Shown here in pieces: positions 31,823-43,105 of a stretch of 64,000 nt of DNA (positions are counted from its first letter, which is position 1; each line of letters starts with the position of its first letter). The stretch is taken from positions 13,084,948 through 13,148,947 of the forward strand of contig NC_133532.1 of NCBI RefSeq assembly GCF_048544455.1. Reading direction: 5' to 3'. The stretch is from Silene latifolia (Eukaryota; Streptophyta; Magnoliopsida; Caryophyllales; Caryophyllaceae). The position numbers and the translations under genes are program-made. Below the pieces are notes generated by a model. The model did not search any database. It had not been told where the DNA came from and saw nothing but the letters and a program-made list of their open reading frames with translations.

Positions 31823-32561
31823 CAGAGGCGTCGTTACGGGGGTGCAGTGGGTGCGCTTGTATCCCCCCTGATTTCAGGAAAAAATGTTAATATATATAAA
31901 GAAACATCTAAAGACTAGAGATCTATTATGGTGCAATGGTTAGAAACTTGGATTTTATCCAACAGATTGCCGGTTCGAGACTTTTAGTAGGCAATTTTTA
32001 CTTTTTTTTATTTATCAAAGATTTTTAATCTTTCCTAGGGCCTAGAATAGAGTGATAGTGATGTGGAAAAGTACCCAGTAGACGAGGAGTTGCAAATTGC
32101 AATAAATGACAGTTGAGGAATTTATGGAGTATTTCTGTAAACAATAATTCTTGTGAGACGTCTTACTGTGACTGTGAGACGGTGAGACGATCCCATTATA
32201 TACAAAGACAACTCATTTATTAACACTAAATGAACAACTTTTTTTTTATAAAAATGAACCGTCTCATAGTTTGAGACCGTCTCATAGATTGAGAATTATT
32301 CTAGAATTTGTGTTCTTTAAATTGGTCTGTTTTGGTATCTTTTAATAGTTATGTTTTTGATCATCCATTTTATATGATATAGGGAGTATAGTTTGTTTGA
32401 ATTAATACATCATTCTCTCTTGAAAGAGGCTATTAGTTCGAAAATTTGAGAGCATACAGTATTAAAAAGACGCCTAACTTTGTAATATTCGATTAATATT
32501 TCATTTTTTTAGAAGCATATAAATTTGCACCCCCTATAAGCAAATCCTAGATACGCCACTG
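31823..32561. mobile_element. Non-autonomous hAT element
   Basis: The 8-bp target duplication ATAATTGG is at 31815-31822 and 32562-32569. The ends are CAGAGGCGTC and, inverted, CAGTGGCGTA. 739 bp, with no transposase. It carries a tRNA-like promoter (31929-31981) and an inverted-repeat block with GAGACGG motifs (about 32144-32303). Confidence 0.88.
31929..31981 (+). promoter_or_regulatory. tRNA-like pol III promoter (A and B boxes)
   Basis: TGGTGCAATGG (A-box form TRGYNNANNGG) at 31929 and GGTTCGAGAC (B-box form GGTTCGANNCC) at 31972 are spaced as in a tRNA. The rest does not fold as a tRNA by eye. A tRNA-derived SINE head is possible. Confidence 0.45.
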
Positions 32562-33109
32562 ATAATTGGACTCAAATTGAAAGAATTTAAAACTATTAGA
32601 TGTTGAATTAATCTGGTATGAAATGATACCTAGACGACTAACAAATCTAAAACAAAACCTTCATAATCTAATCGAATTAATAATAGTTAGGCTATATCAG
32701 AGAGGTACAAGTGAGAATTTCCCAAAACTAAATAAATTACATTGATTACCAATGAGTGATTTATGATCATCTAGGAGTAGTTGCTTTATTGAGGAGAGTA
32801 TTAATTTTACAAGAAGCAAGCTTTAATTGTAGTCCCTTCATTTAAGTTTACGGTTAATCTTTGGTCTTCCATTCTCGAGCATATGTTCTGTGGGTTCTTA
32901 CTTGTAAATCATTTGAGGTTGGACTAACAACAGCAGCTCATAGCAGATCCTCTATGTAGGGACCGAGTGACCGACCAATAAAAACCTTATTCATGCAACA
33001 CATGCATGCCTTTTAACATGCATCTTTTTTAAAAATTTGTGAAAAAAATTAAAAATGTTGGTATAGTTACTTTTTTTTCAATTTATAATTTTATTAAATT
33101 CGAGTTTGG
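32562..33109. other. Intergenic sequence
   Basis: The end of the second copy of the local duplication reaches about 32675. After that the DNA is AT-rich and I see nothing. Confidence 0.6.
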
Positions 33110-35030
33110 TAGGGCGACTGCCAGCGTAAAATTATTTCTCGTGAGTTTTAATTAAATTTGCTCACCTTAAATGCCTGACAGGCACATTATTTAGTTGTTT
33201 ACATGTGATAAATAAATTTTTCAAATATGAATTTGTGAAATAAGGTTGGTACTTGTTTTAGTTCTAATCTGGTAAGATAATGTAGCCAAAGATTGTTTCT
33301 CGTGAGTGTTAATTATGTCGTTATCAACTTGAGGTGCATGTTATCTCAGTTGTGATTACATGTGATAAATAACAGCCAATTAATCGTGCGAAAGTAAGTG
33401 AATACAGATTATTTATTGTGTGCTTGTTAGATGCGATAGGTAAGGTTCGTGATCGGACATGAAATAGAGCTTGGTCGACGAGTCATCTATTTAGATTCAT
33501 ATAAAACATTTAACATACAATTTCTTGAAATAGGGTTGGTAAATGGTACTTGTTTTAGCTCTAATCTGGTAAGGTTATGTAGCCAAAGACGACTTCTCGT
33601 GATTTATAATAATATCTCTTCAGTTCACCTGAAAAACTTGAAACACACATTATTTTAATTGTGATTACACGTGATAATTAAAAGCCTGTTAACCATGCGA
33701 AAGTAAGTGAATACACATTATTTATTGTGTGCTTGTTAAATACGATATGTAGAGTTTTTTTTGGTGCGGTAATACAATATCTACCTAGTATAAAAGCCGA
33801 GTTCTTTAAAGGACTCTCATTGGCTGATGCTTTTTAGGGATGAAAAAAACCATTTTTTTTATGTAGGGACCGCCACTATCTTAGTAGGTTTAATTACACC
33901 TCTATTCTTTTGTTACTCTTATTTAATTATCGATTAAAAATTTACACCAAACTATACATTATACAATTACTGACATGATATTTTATAAATTTTCGTAAAT
34001 ATAACCTATTACAAGAAGATCTGAAATTTTTCGTAAAAAATAAATTAATACGAGATTTTTTTTCAAATCGAAAGATTATAAACTTTAAAATAAATACAAA
34101 CAAATATAAAAAAAACGAAATATAACCTAACCAATATAGTACAAGTAGGTTTGAAAATTTTCGCAAAATAATATAAAAATAAGACTTTTTTTTTTTCAAA
34201 TCGATAAAATATAAATTTTAAAATAAATGCAACGGAATATAATAGGAACCAAATATAAGCTTTGTATCATACTTACATGAAATTTTTCCGATTATTATCT
34301 TTCATTGACCTCAATATTAAAGTCAAATACTTTAAATTTGCATGAGATCTGGTAGATGAATAAAGAGATCAAGTAGATAAATTATAAAAAGGTAGCTGAT
34401 AAAGAGAGAGAGAGAAACAGAGGGTTTGATGTATATGCGGCGAAGTACACAAATTGATGGAAAGGGTGAGAGTAAGAGAAATATCTAGAGTTGTATTTCA
34501 ACTATTCTTTTTTCTTTTTTTTTTACGTAAATTTTCTATGATTTATTGGATGTATGAGGCAATGATGGTTGTGTATTTTATTGATTAATAGCCGTTATTA
34601 GAATAGCTACTAGGCTTCATGCTCCTTCCGTCTCATTTATCTATTTATTTTTTATTAAAATATTCTCATATTATGAAAAAAGGTAAATAAATAAATAAAT
34701 AAGATGAAAATAGTACTAATTTGTGTTAAATAAATATGGAAAATAATATATAATTGTAGACTTACTTTTGTGATTGTATGTTAACAAATACACAATCAAT
34801 ACTAAAAGAAATTAAAAGTTGAAATTACTTGCTTGAAACTAATGTAATAAAGTTTTAAATACCTCTAACTATTGTATTAACTAACATGTTTCGTATGTCA
34901 TAATCTAAAAATTGACCCGTGCATTTTTTGCACGGGATTAAAACTAGTGTATAATTAAAGTTGATGGCCGGATATGAAATAGATCTTGGGCGACGGGTAA
35001 TCTATTTATATTCGTACAAAATAGAAATTT
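33110..35030. repeat. Diverged tandem repeat, three copies, the third split by a Helitron
   Basis: Units of roughly 130 to 330 bp start near 33110, 33243 and 33533. Shared pieces are GGTACTTGTTTTAG, TCTAATCTGGTAAG, GTAGCCAAAGA, TCTCGTGA, GCGAAAGTAAGTGAATACA and TTATTTATTGTGTGCTTGTTA. The sequence that follows in copy 2 (GGACATGAAATAGAGCTTGG) reappears for copy 3 only after the Helitron (GGATATGAAATAGATCTTGG at about 34970). Confidence 0.78.
33780..34947 (+). mobile_element. Non-autonomous Helitron, complete
   Basis: It starts TCTACCTAGTATAAAAGCC after an A (33779) and ends with the hairpin CCCGTGCATTTTTTGCACGGG, then ATTAAAACTAG, followed by T (34948). This fits Helitron insertion between A and T without duplication. 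The neighbouring tandem copy supplies the empty-site form. 1,168 bp with no rolling-circle transposase. Inside are a GA repeat (34404-34415) and a small palindromic segment (about 34622-34710) that may be a Stowaway-type MITE. Confidence 0.85.
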
Positions 35031-35837
35031 AAAATATTAAATCAATTAAAAGTGTTTGGTTACATAAGTAGTGAAATGTTTACGAGACCGCTTTCAATTT
35101 AGAAGATTAAATATAAGTGGTTTTCCATATTTTATATAACTCGCAATTTTATAATAAGTTAACCTTTATTTTTACAACCAAATAAATGTCTAACATAGAG
35201 CTAGAAGTGATGCTGATCAAATCCCATGAACATATATAACGTGTACGAAAGAGTTATTTCAGTTTCATGTAGTAGTAGATCGCATTTGCACATTTCTGAA
35301 TCTAGTAAAAGTACTAATGTGGAAAGGCATGTCAAAATGTTTGGAAGCTTTAATAAGATGATTTGAAGTTAATAATTATTATGTTAGGTTGTTTTAAATG
35401 ATCATGTAATATATAAAAAAACACTTATTTACTAGTAATAATAAATGAGTTTTTAATTAAATGAAAATCATCTTATAGATTTTATACCATAATTTGTGTA
35501 TGGGAATATAATCATTTTAATATTATTTTTTATAAGTTCAATTCATATTTTCATTAGACTCAAAGTCACCTTACTCTTTAGTTTTGAATTAGAATGGAAT
35601 AAATCAAAATGATTTACTAAAGTGGTTGTACTTCTCTCTCTTATGAAATAGCGGTCATTTAATGTAGTTTTCGATACAATTTTCATCTTGGTCATTTGAA
35701 AACAATCTCTTTATGTTGTTAACATAAAGGTAGGGTCGTAAGGTTGTATACGTCCGACCCCTTTTATGTAATTTATAGGAGTTATTGAGACACTGCGGTA
35801 ATATTGTTGTTGTTATTATATTAGCACATAACTTAAA
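35031..35837. other. Intergenic AT-rich sequence
   Basis: No gene or clear repeat is seen on either strand. Confidence 0.6.
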
Positions 35838-37467
35838 TGTTAGGGTGCAAACTCATATCCCACATTGATAGAATAAAGATGAAAACTCATCTTTATATGT
35901 ATCTACAAAATATAATAGTAAGAGACCCAACACGGGGATATTCACGCTTCCGCAGAACAAATGGTATCAGAGCCCAAGGTTCGACTTGGGCTAGACACGA
36001 GGATGCATCAGCAGGCCCAAGACTTGAAGTTGTACACTGTAAGACATGGAACTCCTAGCCCGGGGTGAGTCCTTGAGCAAGCCCGATCCAGGATTAAATG
36101 GATGAAAAGGCGTCATAAGTCTTGTGGGACAAAGACCATTTGTGTACTGGAACTGTTGATCAGGTGGACCCTTATCAGGTTGGGTGTCAGAGGTCTGGTG
36201 ACTCCTTTCCAGGTTGGATGTCAGAGACCGTTTGTGTTCTAAAACTACTGAAGTGACGAACCCAGTCCAGGGTATATTGGATGCAGAGAATTGTTCGATA
36301 TGCATGTGTAGCGAATCCCCAAAAAGGGCACATGAACATGCAGGCTCAGGAGCATGTGTGGGTAGAGTAGGCAATGGGCCGTGCTGGGCCGGCCCGCGTG
36401 CCGGCCCACCGCGCCTTCCCCAAAAATTGGCCCGGCCTAGGCACGGATATTGGGCTCCTCGGGCCGTGCCGTGCCAGACCCACTGATCCAAACCTACGCC
36501 GCGGCCAGTTCAAGGCACGGCCATTTTCGTGCTCGGGTCGTGCTTGGCCCATGGGCTTTTCGTGCCTTGTCCGTGAGCCGGCCCATGTGCCTTAATATTT
36601 TTTTTTATTTAAATAAAAAACGTTATATAATTGATATATTTTTAGTACTTTTTGTTAAATAAATGATGATTAATGGTTTAAATATATATTTTATTAAATA
36701 TTAGTGTACTTTTAGTTTAATAAATGATGATTAATGGCTTAAATATATATTTTGTTAAATGTTACTGTACTTTTTATTTAATAAATAATAATAAACGGGT
36801 CTTTCTTCGTGCCGGGCCGTGCCAAGCCCGTCGTCGGTGCGTCTTAGGGCTCCACCGTGCCTGGGCCGTGCCGTGCCTAGGCACGGATTTTTGATGAAAA
36901 TCGCGTCGGAGCCCGTCCAAAGCCCATTCGTGTCGTGCCCGTGCTTCCTCGATTTTCTCGTCGGGCCGTGTCGTGTCGTGCTGTGGGTCGTGCCTAGCCG
37001 TGCCGCCCACCGGTCCGCGGCCCTTTATGCCAACTCTATGTGTGGGCACTCACTTGACCAGGTGGTGACATGTGGTGCAAGACATCGCTCGTGGTAGCAT
37101 GATGTGTCGGCTAAGGGGAGGTTATCAAGACTTGTAATGTTTCGGTTATCTAGAACTTGGGTTGTAGAAGTGTGGGCGTTCTCCATAGAGGTCAAGGTCC
37201 GAGTCGAGATGATGGTCCTTTGTTTGAGGGGAGGATTGTAGGGTGCAAACTCATATCCCACATTGGTAGAATAAAGATAAAAGCTCATCTTTATATAGCT
37301 CATCTTTATATGTGTCTACAAAATATAATAGTAAGAGGCCTTTTGGGAAAGAGTCTAAGAGTAAATCCGTGAGGGCTTGGCCAAAGCGGACAATATCATA
37401 CTATTATGGACAGTGGGCATCAATACAGCAGAGACCCAACACAAAATATTCACGCTTCCGCATAACA
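35838..37467 (+). mobile_element. TRIM/LARD-type LTR element without coding, split by hAT
   Basis: LTRs lie at 35838-35959 and 37237-37467, both starting TGT(T)AGGGTGCAAACTC and ending CTTCCGCA(G/T)AACA. The first LTR lacks about 110 bp present in the second (GTGAGGGCTTGGCC... region). TGGTATCAGAGC (35962-35973) is a primer site for initiator tRNA-Met. GAGGGGAGGA directly before the second LTR is the polypurine tract. The flanks TTAAA / TTAAT are a near-matching 5-bp target duplication. No gag or pol is present, so it depends on another element. Confidence 0.85.
36363..37038. mobile_element. GC-rich non-autonomous hAT element
   Basis: The 8-bp target duplication TGTGTGGG is at 36355-36362 and 37039-37046. 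The ends are TAGAGTAGGCAATGGGCCG and, inverted, TAGAGTTGGCATAAAGGGCCG. Both flanks are packed with GGGCCGTGCC / GGCACGG motifs, while the middle (36590-36790) is AT-rich. Long ORFs in the GC-rich parts are composition artefacts. Confidence 0.85.
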
Positions 37468-37933
37468 TTAATCTTACGTCATCTATTTGTGTGATTCAAA
37501 ATGATGGGTCGACACCTGAAATAGATAGATTCTCTCGAGCATGAGAAATATCAATGGGTGGAAGAAAAAGTTTTGAAGGACTAAAAGTGAAGTAATAATA
37601 TATTAATATAAATCAAGAGGGTCTATAATAAAATATGAAAAAAACTAGAGTAAAATGACAAAGGTAATCAAGGAAGGAATAAGGAAGTAGGTCGCATATG
37701 GCATGAGAGGTGGCAAATGAGGATAGCTATCCGGCTAATCTCTATTACTTAAAAGTTATTTGTACATGATTAACAATAGTGGCAAACTATAGCCACAATG
37801 CCACCTCCTAATCCTTGCATTTGCACCTCACTTTTACTCTTGTCCTTGTGCACATGTAATCCATAAATAAAAATAATTAAAAGAGGCTTGTTTTAAGATG
37901 GTTTTGGCTAATTTTTGTAATTTTTTTGGGTTT

Positions 37934-38240
37934 TAATAGAGAATAAATATAATTGTTGAGTCTTAATTATCAACTTAAGGTTTTGGTTGAGATGTTTTAT
38001 CTATTCTGGTATTAAAGTCAGTGTGACTAAAGGTCACGGGTTCAAACTCTGACAAAGTGTCAGCCTCCAAAAACTAAGGAAGTGAAATTTCAGCACGTGG
38101 TATGGAGGAGCATGTGCATTAACCACTCTTCGAGCTCAATGGGCATTCGAGTGAGGGGGCATAATAGAAAACAAATATAAATATAATTGTTAAGCCTCAA
38201 CCATCACTTTAAAGTTTTGGTTGAGATGGTTCGTCTATCA
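37934..38240 (+). mobile_element. Small TRIM-like element
   Basis: Two similar stretches (37934-38006 and 38162-38240) share ATAATTGTT(G/A)AG and AAGTTTTGGTTGAGATG. The first is followed by TGGTATTAAAGTC, close to the initiator tRNA-Met primer site, then AAGGTCACGGGTTCAAACTC. The second is preceded by GAGTGAGGGGG, a polypurine tract. No coding. The borders are approximate. Confidence 0.6.
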
Positions 38241-38507
38241 GGTTTTAATGACGACAAAATCAATAATCCACAGGCCGGACATCCAATTCTTGGGTTTTTC
38301 TTAATTTTGAGTAGCGGAAAATTTTTCAATTTTTGGTGGGTTTTAGTGATGGCAATTTGTGGATAAATAAGCGGACAACATTGCGATCATGAGAGGAGAA
38401 AAGGATTGTGTAAATGAGGGCTTCGAAAGCTAGTGTTTGTTAGTGGCTTGTTACTGTGATGGATAGTTGCCTTGTTTGTTTTTCCTTTTCCGTTCTTTTT
38501 TTTTTTT

Positions 38508-39142
38508 AACTTGTGTGAGACCCTACTTGCTATAGATCTCTGTGTTCATCTCTTTCATTAATCGTTCCTCTCGGCCTCTCCTGCAACAATGAACGAACTG
38601 AGGGCTTGGCTTTGTGCCAAGCGTACTCACTCCGACGCTCAAGTCAGTAAACTTAAAGGATAAGTTGTTACTTGGCTGAATGCATATTGTAGAGAGATAA
38701 GGAAGATATTACCAGATGAATAGTGTATTTAGGTTTAGTTGTGTATTTTATGGATCCTTTCCTCAATGAAGGTTGAGGAGTATTTATAGGCTTTCACCTT
38801 TTGTCACGTAGTGGCCAAGTGGCCAAGTGGCTAGTAGGTGGAAAGACTGATCTACCCCTCGGCCGAGGTTTCTATGGCAGGCCGGCGGGCCCTGTTGACT
38901 CACCGCCGAGGGGTCTTGGATGTGAGTACGCGGGTATGTGCCCCGGCTGGCAAGTTGCCATGCCGAGACCAGCCGACAGCCGATGGGCTGCATCGGCTAG
39001 GCTGTCTAAGTCGTTGACTTGCTGTGGATATCTTTGACCTTGCTCAATATGTTGACTTGGTCAGCGGTGCAGAATATGCCCCATCAAACTTGTGTGAGAC
39101 CCTACTTGCTATAGATCTCTGTGTTCATCTCTTTCATTAATC
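38508..39142 (-). repeat. LTR-like insertion between 56-bp direct repeats
   Basis: The same 56 bp (starting AACTTGTGTGAGACCCTACT) occur at 38508-38563 and 39087-39142. The 523 bp between start on the minus strand with TGATGGGGCATATTCTG, which looks like an LTR start, and contain a TATA-like site (TATAAATACTCC on the minus strand, near 38785). It holds GC-rich sequence with CCGAGGGG motifs. No primer site or polypurine tract was identified. Confidence 0.6.
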
Positions 39143-39503
39143 AACAAAAAATGATTGATTAGGATGATGATATTTGATTGAAGAAAATGATAGATGATGA
39201 ACAAAAGTTTATTATAGGGAATTAAACAAGTAAGTGAGTGAAGGGTTTAAACCGAGTAAAGATGAAGGAGTTACCTGCTGAGTAGGTAGCCCTTCACTTG
39301 GGGCAATATAAGTTAAATGATGACAGGGTTATTTTGAGTTATTGAAAAGTTGAAATTATTTTAAGCAGGACAAACATATTTGAGATTATTCTCATCAATT
39401 ATAACCCAAAAAAAAAGTACAATATTGTAAGGATCTCTATAAAGTTCATTTCTTATTTTTTGAGTTTGGATTTAATTGCAACTTTATTGAACAAAAAAAA
39501 AAA
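39143..39503. other. Intergenic sequence
   Basis: AT-rich; no gene or repeat recognised. Confidence 0.6.
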
Positions 39504-40064
39504 TACTCCAATCCTACGTTTTACAAAAACTTTGCAGAAACGTTTCTCATTAAGTTATTGAGAGATCACTTTTGTCGTACCTCTTTAAGTATTTTTCGTA
39601 CCACTTTTATTATTGATTGCGACTCAAATGTCTCTTTTATTTGAAAAATGTTTTCATAACAATGGTACCTATCTTGTCATATATTGTAACCATTTTTATT
39701 AGTACTCCATTTATAGTGTATACGTACCCATATTACTACTGTCAGTGCCATTTTTCCATTAATTTTTAATTGATATGTCAAAGTATCAAAAAGTTTACTA
39801 AGTGATAGTCTCTTTCAAGATCTGTTGTATATACACACATCATCATTATGCATCTTAGTCACATTCATCTAATGCCATAATTTAACGAATTCGCGTCCAA
39901 GAGGCCGAGTCTCGTGACCTTGCACGTGAGGTGATACAAAGCCCTTTTACGTTTGAACGTGTTTTTTTTTTTGGTACTGAGGGGCAAAGCCCCGAAAATT
40001 ACTTATTAGCTATTACACGGGGAATAGCGACCCCAAAGATATCTTCCCGAAGAATGGGTCGAAG
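39504..40064. repeat. Left copy of 560-bp flank duplication
   Basis: It matches 55894-56453 with only about two differences by eye: one base near 39787 and one T in the T run. It contains host DNA, the LINE target site TACGTTTGAACGTGTT, the LINE poly-T and the last about 95 bp of the LINE, cut at GGGTCGAAG where the copia LTR begins. The right copy continues uninterrupted into the LINE. Confidence 0.9.
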
Positions 40065-41062
40065 TGTTGGGGTTTGTGTCCTTAACAGTTAGTGCAAGGA
40101 CTTATAAACCTCTAAAAGGATCAAAGGGCATACTTTTGGTATTATTATCAGTTGATCCACGTTTATCAATAACGGTTGGCTTGCTAGATAAGTTTGACGT
40201 TATTGTCATACAGATGGCGGTGATCAAACTGGTCCCTAAAAGTCACACCTATAGGATACGTTCGAGAGATGTGACGGTATGAAAATACAGTCATGTAGAT
40301 GCCAAATTTGACTAACCAGTTAGTCCGAGTTATTTGACTAGTAATTAGTCAAAATATGTGATGTTGAGATATTATATTTAATACGGATTAAATATCATGG
40401 GCTAAGGCGAATTAACCAGTTAATTCGTAAAATTAAATATAAGCGATTTATATTTAATTAAATGTGTATTGAATAAAATTATACAATATCTTTTGTTTTG
40501 TCGGACATGTATTAATAAGTCAACTAACCCGTATGATTAGTTGATGCTTTAATTTCCGATAACCGATAGCAGTTTATAATGAAACCGCGTCATATACACT
40601 TAGCGAGTTTTAGACCGGACCACGAGTTTAATAAGGAGGAAGTGGACAAGCCCACTCCTCTCGTTAAACCTCTCGGCATTGACCGCACAAAAGGAGAGGC
40701 TCCCTCTCCTTTTGACCTAGACAATTCATTTTACAGAAAACTAGGGTTTCGAAGAGCATTCTTCTCTCAGAGAAACCGAGATCTCACATCTCAAGAAAAC
40801 TCACATCGAGTTCTCCCAATATTGCAAGTCAATCGGAGAACACCATCTAGCACAAGGGCATATCTCGGACAAGTCTTGGGTGCAACTATTAGGAGGAAAT
40901 CTCTGTTGATTTTGTTTCTTTACGCCGCACTATAAAGGACCCGAGGTTAATTCTTGTTCCTTATCGTTTCTTTATTGTATTTATGTTTTATGACGATAAT
41001 CGCATGCTAAATTTACGTTATAGTCCTAAATTTAGAGGGTCTTATACGGATATTACCCTACA
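40065..41062 (+). repeat. Ty1/copia LTR 1
   Basis: It starts TGTTGGGGTTTGTG and ends ATTACCCTACA, 998 bp. A TATA-like CTATAAAGG lies at 40930-40938. A 118-codon ORF inside (40579-40935) is broken in the sister LTR and has no domain, so I do not call it a gene. Confidence 0.93.
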
Positions 41063-41064
41063 AG

Positions 41065-41076
41065 TGGTATCAGAGC
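41065..41076 (+). other. Primer binding site, copia copy A
   Basis: TGGTATCAGAGC is complementary to the 3' end of initiator tRNA-Met, two bases after the LTR end. Confidence 0.93.
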
Positions 41077-43105
41077 GAGGCCACGTAAATTTTTCCATGT
41101 GTTTTTCATAAAACCGTTGTTGAAACGATTGTTTGTCTCGAAATCCGTGCCTTGAATACACGGATGTTGCGTTTTTGCTTTAAAACCGTGAGGCAGCAGG
41201 TTTTTAATCACGAAAATTTTTTTTGTGTTGCTGCGTTTTTCCTTTGTATCGAAAACCGTGTCCAGTTTACACGGCTAAAATTTTTTTTTTTTGAAACCGT
41301 GACATGTCTTACACGGTTCTTTCATCTTGTTTATCAATTTGTTTTATGCATATTGTTATTTTATACGGAGATTATAACAATATGTCAAGTTTTGTCAATT
41401 TGTTAAATTGTTTTGATGCGATTTTGATCGAAATTGGTTTTGTTTTGTCTCGTCAAAACTGTTTCACGAGGGTTTTGTGATTTCCAGAAATTTTGCCCTC
41501 GATCGAGCATGTTTTTACTCGATCGAGAGCCTTTTCTGTCTTGGTTTTGTTCGATCGAGTCCCTGTTGTATTCGATCGACCCCTTTCAAAACCCCACTGC
41601 TCGATCGAGTTGTCCTCGTACTCGATCGAGCAGATGTGCTAATAAAAGTACTCGACCGACCACCAGTTTAGTCGATCGAGCACTTTCTGTTTGCCACCCT
41701 CTCGATCGACTTGCAGACCAGTCGATCGAGCCCTTTTGTCCCTCGATCGAGCACTTGTGTCCCTGGATCGAAGGATTTTTGTTTTAAACAGCTTTGAAAA
41801 TTTATTCCTTTTGCTTTAAATTTTCTTTTGGCTAAAATATGTACTTTATACGGATATTGTACACTCGCTATGATTGTGAAACGGTTCACACACGTACCAT
41901 TAAGTTATTTTATCGTGTATTTAAAGTAATGGACTGTATTGGATTAAAATTAAATGATAGAAGCGGTTTTATCACATGAATTTTAATCATTAAAAGGTGG
42001 TTTGGATAAATTTAACATAATTACGGAATTATGTCACGAATGAATTTGGTTTTAGTTGATGCATTTATTTTCGTTATTTATGAATGCCTTTTATTACGTA
42101 TTTATTTATTTTGCAATCAGTTGTAACTTAGTGTGGCCTTAGTAGAACGTGTTACCGTAATGATGGAACACGGTCTTGGTTGTATTTTGAGATCTCGTAT
42201 CTCCGTTTTGGATTTTTCACTTGTAATTACAGTTTTTTATTAGAATGTAATCAGGTTTATATTTTGTAATTTTAAATTGTAATTTTTTGAGAAGACCAAA
42301 GACGGAGACCAGATGCTCACTCCCGCTACATGGATCAAGATGGAACAACAAGACAAGCTTCTTGGGTCCAACGGTGGATTCCAAAGTTGTATTTTGTTTT
42401 TTTTTTTTTATTAGGATAGGCCACACTAGGAAATTTTATTTACGTATTGCATTCAATTATTTATTTTATCGCAACGATAGTATGCATCATATTCCGCCTA
42501 AAAACCAAACCACCTATTAATTGCATGAAAACTGACACATATAGAGGTCACGAGTTAGTTTTCTTTGACATTCGCATGTCACACGTTTATAAGCCATCAC
42601 CCAAATTAATTCATTCACGCAAACGCTAGTTATTTGTTCACTTAATATGAATTATAATTTAGTTGATGGGATCTTCCTCGTATAAACAAAAATTGAGAAC
42701 GGTCTTTATAGGTCAAACTCCAATGAGTCCCTTCTTCGTCGGTAGGCATAATATGACCCCTTCTACGTCGGGTAAGTTGGAACCGATTGACCTATTTTAT
42801 CTCAACACTATGATCACTCGTACGATCCTGTGATTATGGTGGACTATAGATAGGATTTACAGAAATCTATCGACCAAGAGTTCTTCCGGAAGAATTAGCT
42901 AAACAGTTGGCTTATCGTTTACGAAATTGAGTCTTGGGATCACTTGTATCATTCTTGAGGGAGATCAATTATGCAAGTGGGAGAGTCTACATGTTTAAAA
43001 TGAATTTTAAAATAGACTTAAATCACCTCGATGAGTTGCTTATTTCGTTTTGTTTTTCTTTCTTTTTCAGTGTAGATCACGTTCACATAAACTGCTAATA
43101 ACAAA
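41077..43105 (+). other. Copia A leader (2 kb), with palindrome array
   Basis: A long untranslated stretch between the primer site and the gag ATG. It holds the TCGATCGA array (41499-41771). Near 43060 a T-rich stretch ending TTTTTCAG precedes the gag ATG and could be a splice acceptor; this is inference. ORFs here have no domains. Confidence 0.75.
41499..41771. repeat. TCGATCGA palindrome array, copia A
   Basis: Twelve sites start at 41499, 41519, 41551, 41572, 41601, 41622, 41652, 41672, 41702, 41722, 41743 and 41764. Ten are exact TCGATCGA, most within CTCGATCGAG or one half of it; 41652 is TCGACCGA and 41764 is TGGATCGA. Steps are 20, 32, 21, 29, 21, 30, 20, 30, 20, 21 and 21 bp. The bases between are not repeated. 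Confidence 0.95.

Noticed and set aside
35991-37097. Several long ORFs on both strands
   Set aside because: They overlap in all frames of the GC-rich hAT element. Length is due to low stop-codon frequency at high GC.
40579-40935. 118-residue ORF in copia LTR 1
   Set aside because: The sister LTR breaks the frame and there is no recognisable domain.
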